Below, in pieces: positions 63,797-64,000 of a stretch of DNA of 64,000 nt; within the stretch, counting starts at the first letter, position 1; every line of letters starts with the position of its first letter. The translations under genes were made by a program, and so were the position numbers. The notes under the pieces were generated by a model. That model did not search any database and was not told the DNA's origin. It worked only from the letters and a program-made list of their open reading frames with translations. This DNA is from Mycolicibacterium fluoranthenivorans (GTDB lineage Bacteria > Actinomycetota > Actinomycetes > Mycobacteriales > Mycobacteriaceae), in the NCBI RefSeq assembly GCF_011758805.1, contig NZ_JAANOW010000002.1, positions 744,001 through 808,000 of the forward strand. The letters are read 5' to 3'.

Positions 63797-64000
63797 AGCG
63801 CCGACGTCGTGACTGCCACGGCATCGAAGGCCGCCTTGATCGCGGCGATCTGCTTGGCGGTGAACCCGTTGGCGCGGGCACTGCTGAGGATGGCGTAGCG
63901 GGCGTCGATATAGGACGCCGTCGACGGCAGGCTGTAGAGCGATTCGTAGTACACCCGGGCCCACTGTTCGCCGGACACCTCGTTCTTGGTGGCGTCCATC
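63793..64000 (-). CDS. C-terminal end of an M4-type metallopeptidase-like protein (partial)
   Basis: About 68 residues are visible and the gene runs off the right edge. The segment [19 protein letters not shown] and the helix [21 protein letters not shown] resemble the C-terminal helical subdomain of thermolysin-family (M4) peptidases. The ATG near 63999 is probably internal. Its TAG overlaps the TAG of glnE tail to tail. Confidence 0.55.
   Translation of the reverse strand, partial: MDATKNEVSGEQWARVYYESLYSLPSTASYIDARYAILSSARANGFTAKQIAAIKAAFDAVAVTTSAL

Overview
The window is a chromosomal segment of a fast-growing, high-GC mycobacterium (Mycobacteriaceae, Mycolicibacterium-like; the species cannot be fixed from the sequence). 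The gene order is that of the M. tuberculosis Rv2221c-Rv2252 neighbourhood, read in reverse: acyl-DHAP synthase-like oxidase/diacylglycerol kinase, glpD, the FAS-II mycolate operon (mabR-fabD-acpM-kasA-kasB-accD6), aceE, ahpE, cobD, SURF1, ptpA/HAD, cobC-nif3-zinc ribbon-RNase H, rnpB, CYTH/CHAD, panB, two Hip1-like hydrolases, glnA2 and glnE. GTG starts, 4-bp GTGA/ATGA overlaps and leaderless promoters (a TANNNT box 5-7 nt before the start codon) recur, as expected in this group.

Layout. 1-7.6 kb: flavin monooxygenase, a methyltransferase-like protein that has lost its SAM motif, a glycerolipid set (FAD oxidase, diacylglycerol kinase) divergent from tetR-glpD, and a RibD/DHFR-like reductase. 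7.7-17.3 kb: minus-strand mycolic-acid operon preceded by pyruvate dehydrogenase E1. 17.4-19.2 kb: lipoprotein, DUF3052, AhpE and tRNA-Val(TAC). 19.1-28.9 kb: a block absent from the standard order and bounded by tRNA-Val and a displaced 22-bp copy of that tRNA's 3' half, so probably an old tRNA-targeted island. It carries membrane and ion-transport genes (DUF2254, GlsB-like, Na+/H+ antiporter, SulP, GAP) and a lower-GC patch with kinase-like, nucleotidyltransferase and P-loop genes, but no integrase. 28.9-37.5 kb: back to the core order with cobalamin, phosphatase and RNase H genes.

37.5-45.7 kb is a second accessory stretch: CGNR zinc-finger regulator opposite a maleylpyruvate-isomerase-like gene with a strong shared operator; two thiol peroxidases (one fused to GAF) with a TetR regulator; XRE-cupin opposite a flavoprotein-methyltransferase fusion; a TRIC channel; and a 13E12/HNH gene whose start codon lies inside a perfect LexA box. 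45.8-46.2 kb is RNase P RNA. 47.7-51.9 kb is a urea/guanidine carboxylase-type operon (two DUF1989 proteins plus a carboxyltransferase lacking biotin carboxylase and biotin-carrier domains) controlled by a divergent TetR with two matching operators. 51.9-64 kb returns to the core: enoyl-CoA hydratase, panB, wax-ester/DGAT, Hip1 pair, membrane protein, glnA2-glnE and the end of an M4-type peptidase gene.

The signals most worth following are the tRNA-Val island, the operator containing both start codons at 4.84 kb, the hairpin masking the monooxygenase start at 1.27 kb, the operators at 38.2 and 51.1 kb, the LexA box at 44.3 kb, the incomplete carboxylase, and the peroxiredoxin-GAF and flavoprotein-methyltransferase fusions.
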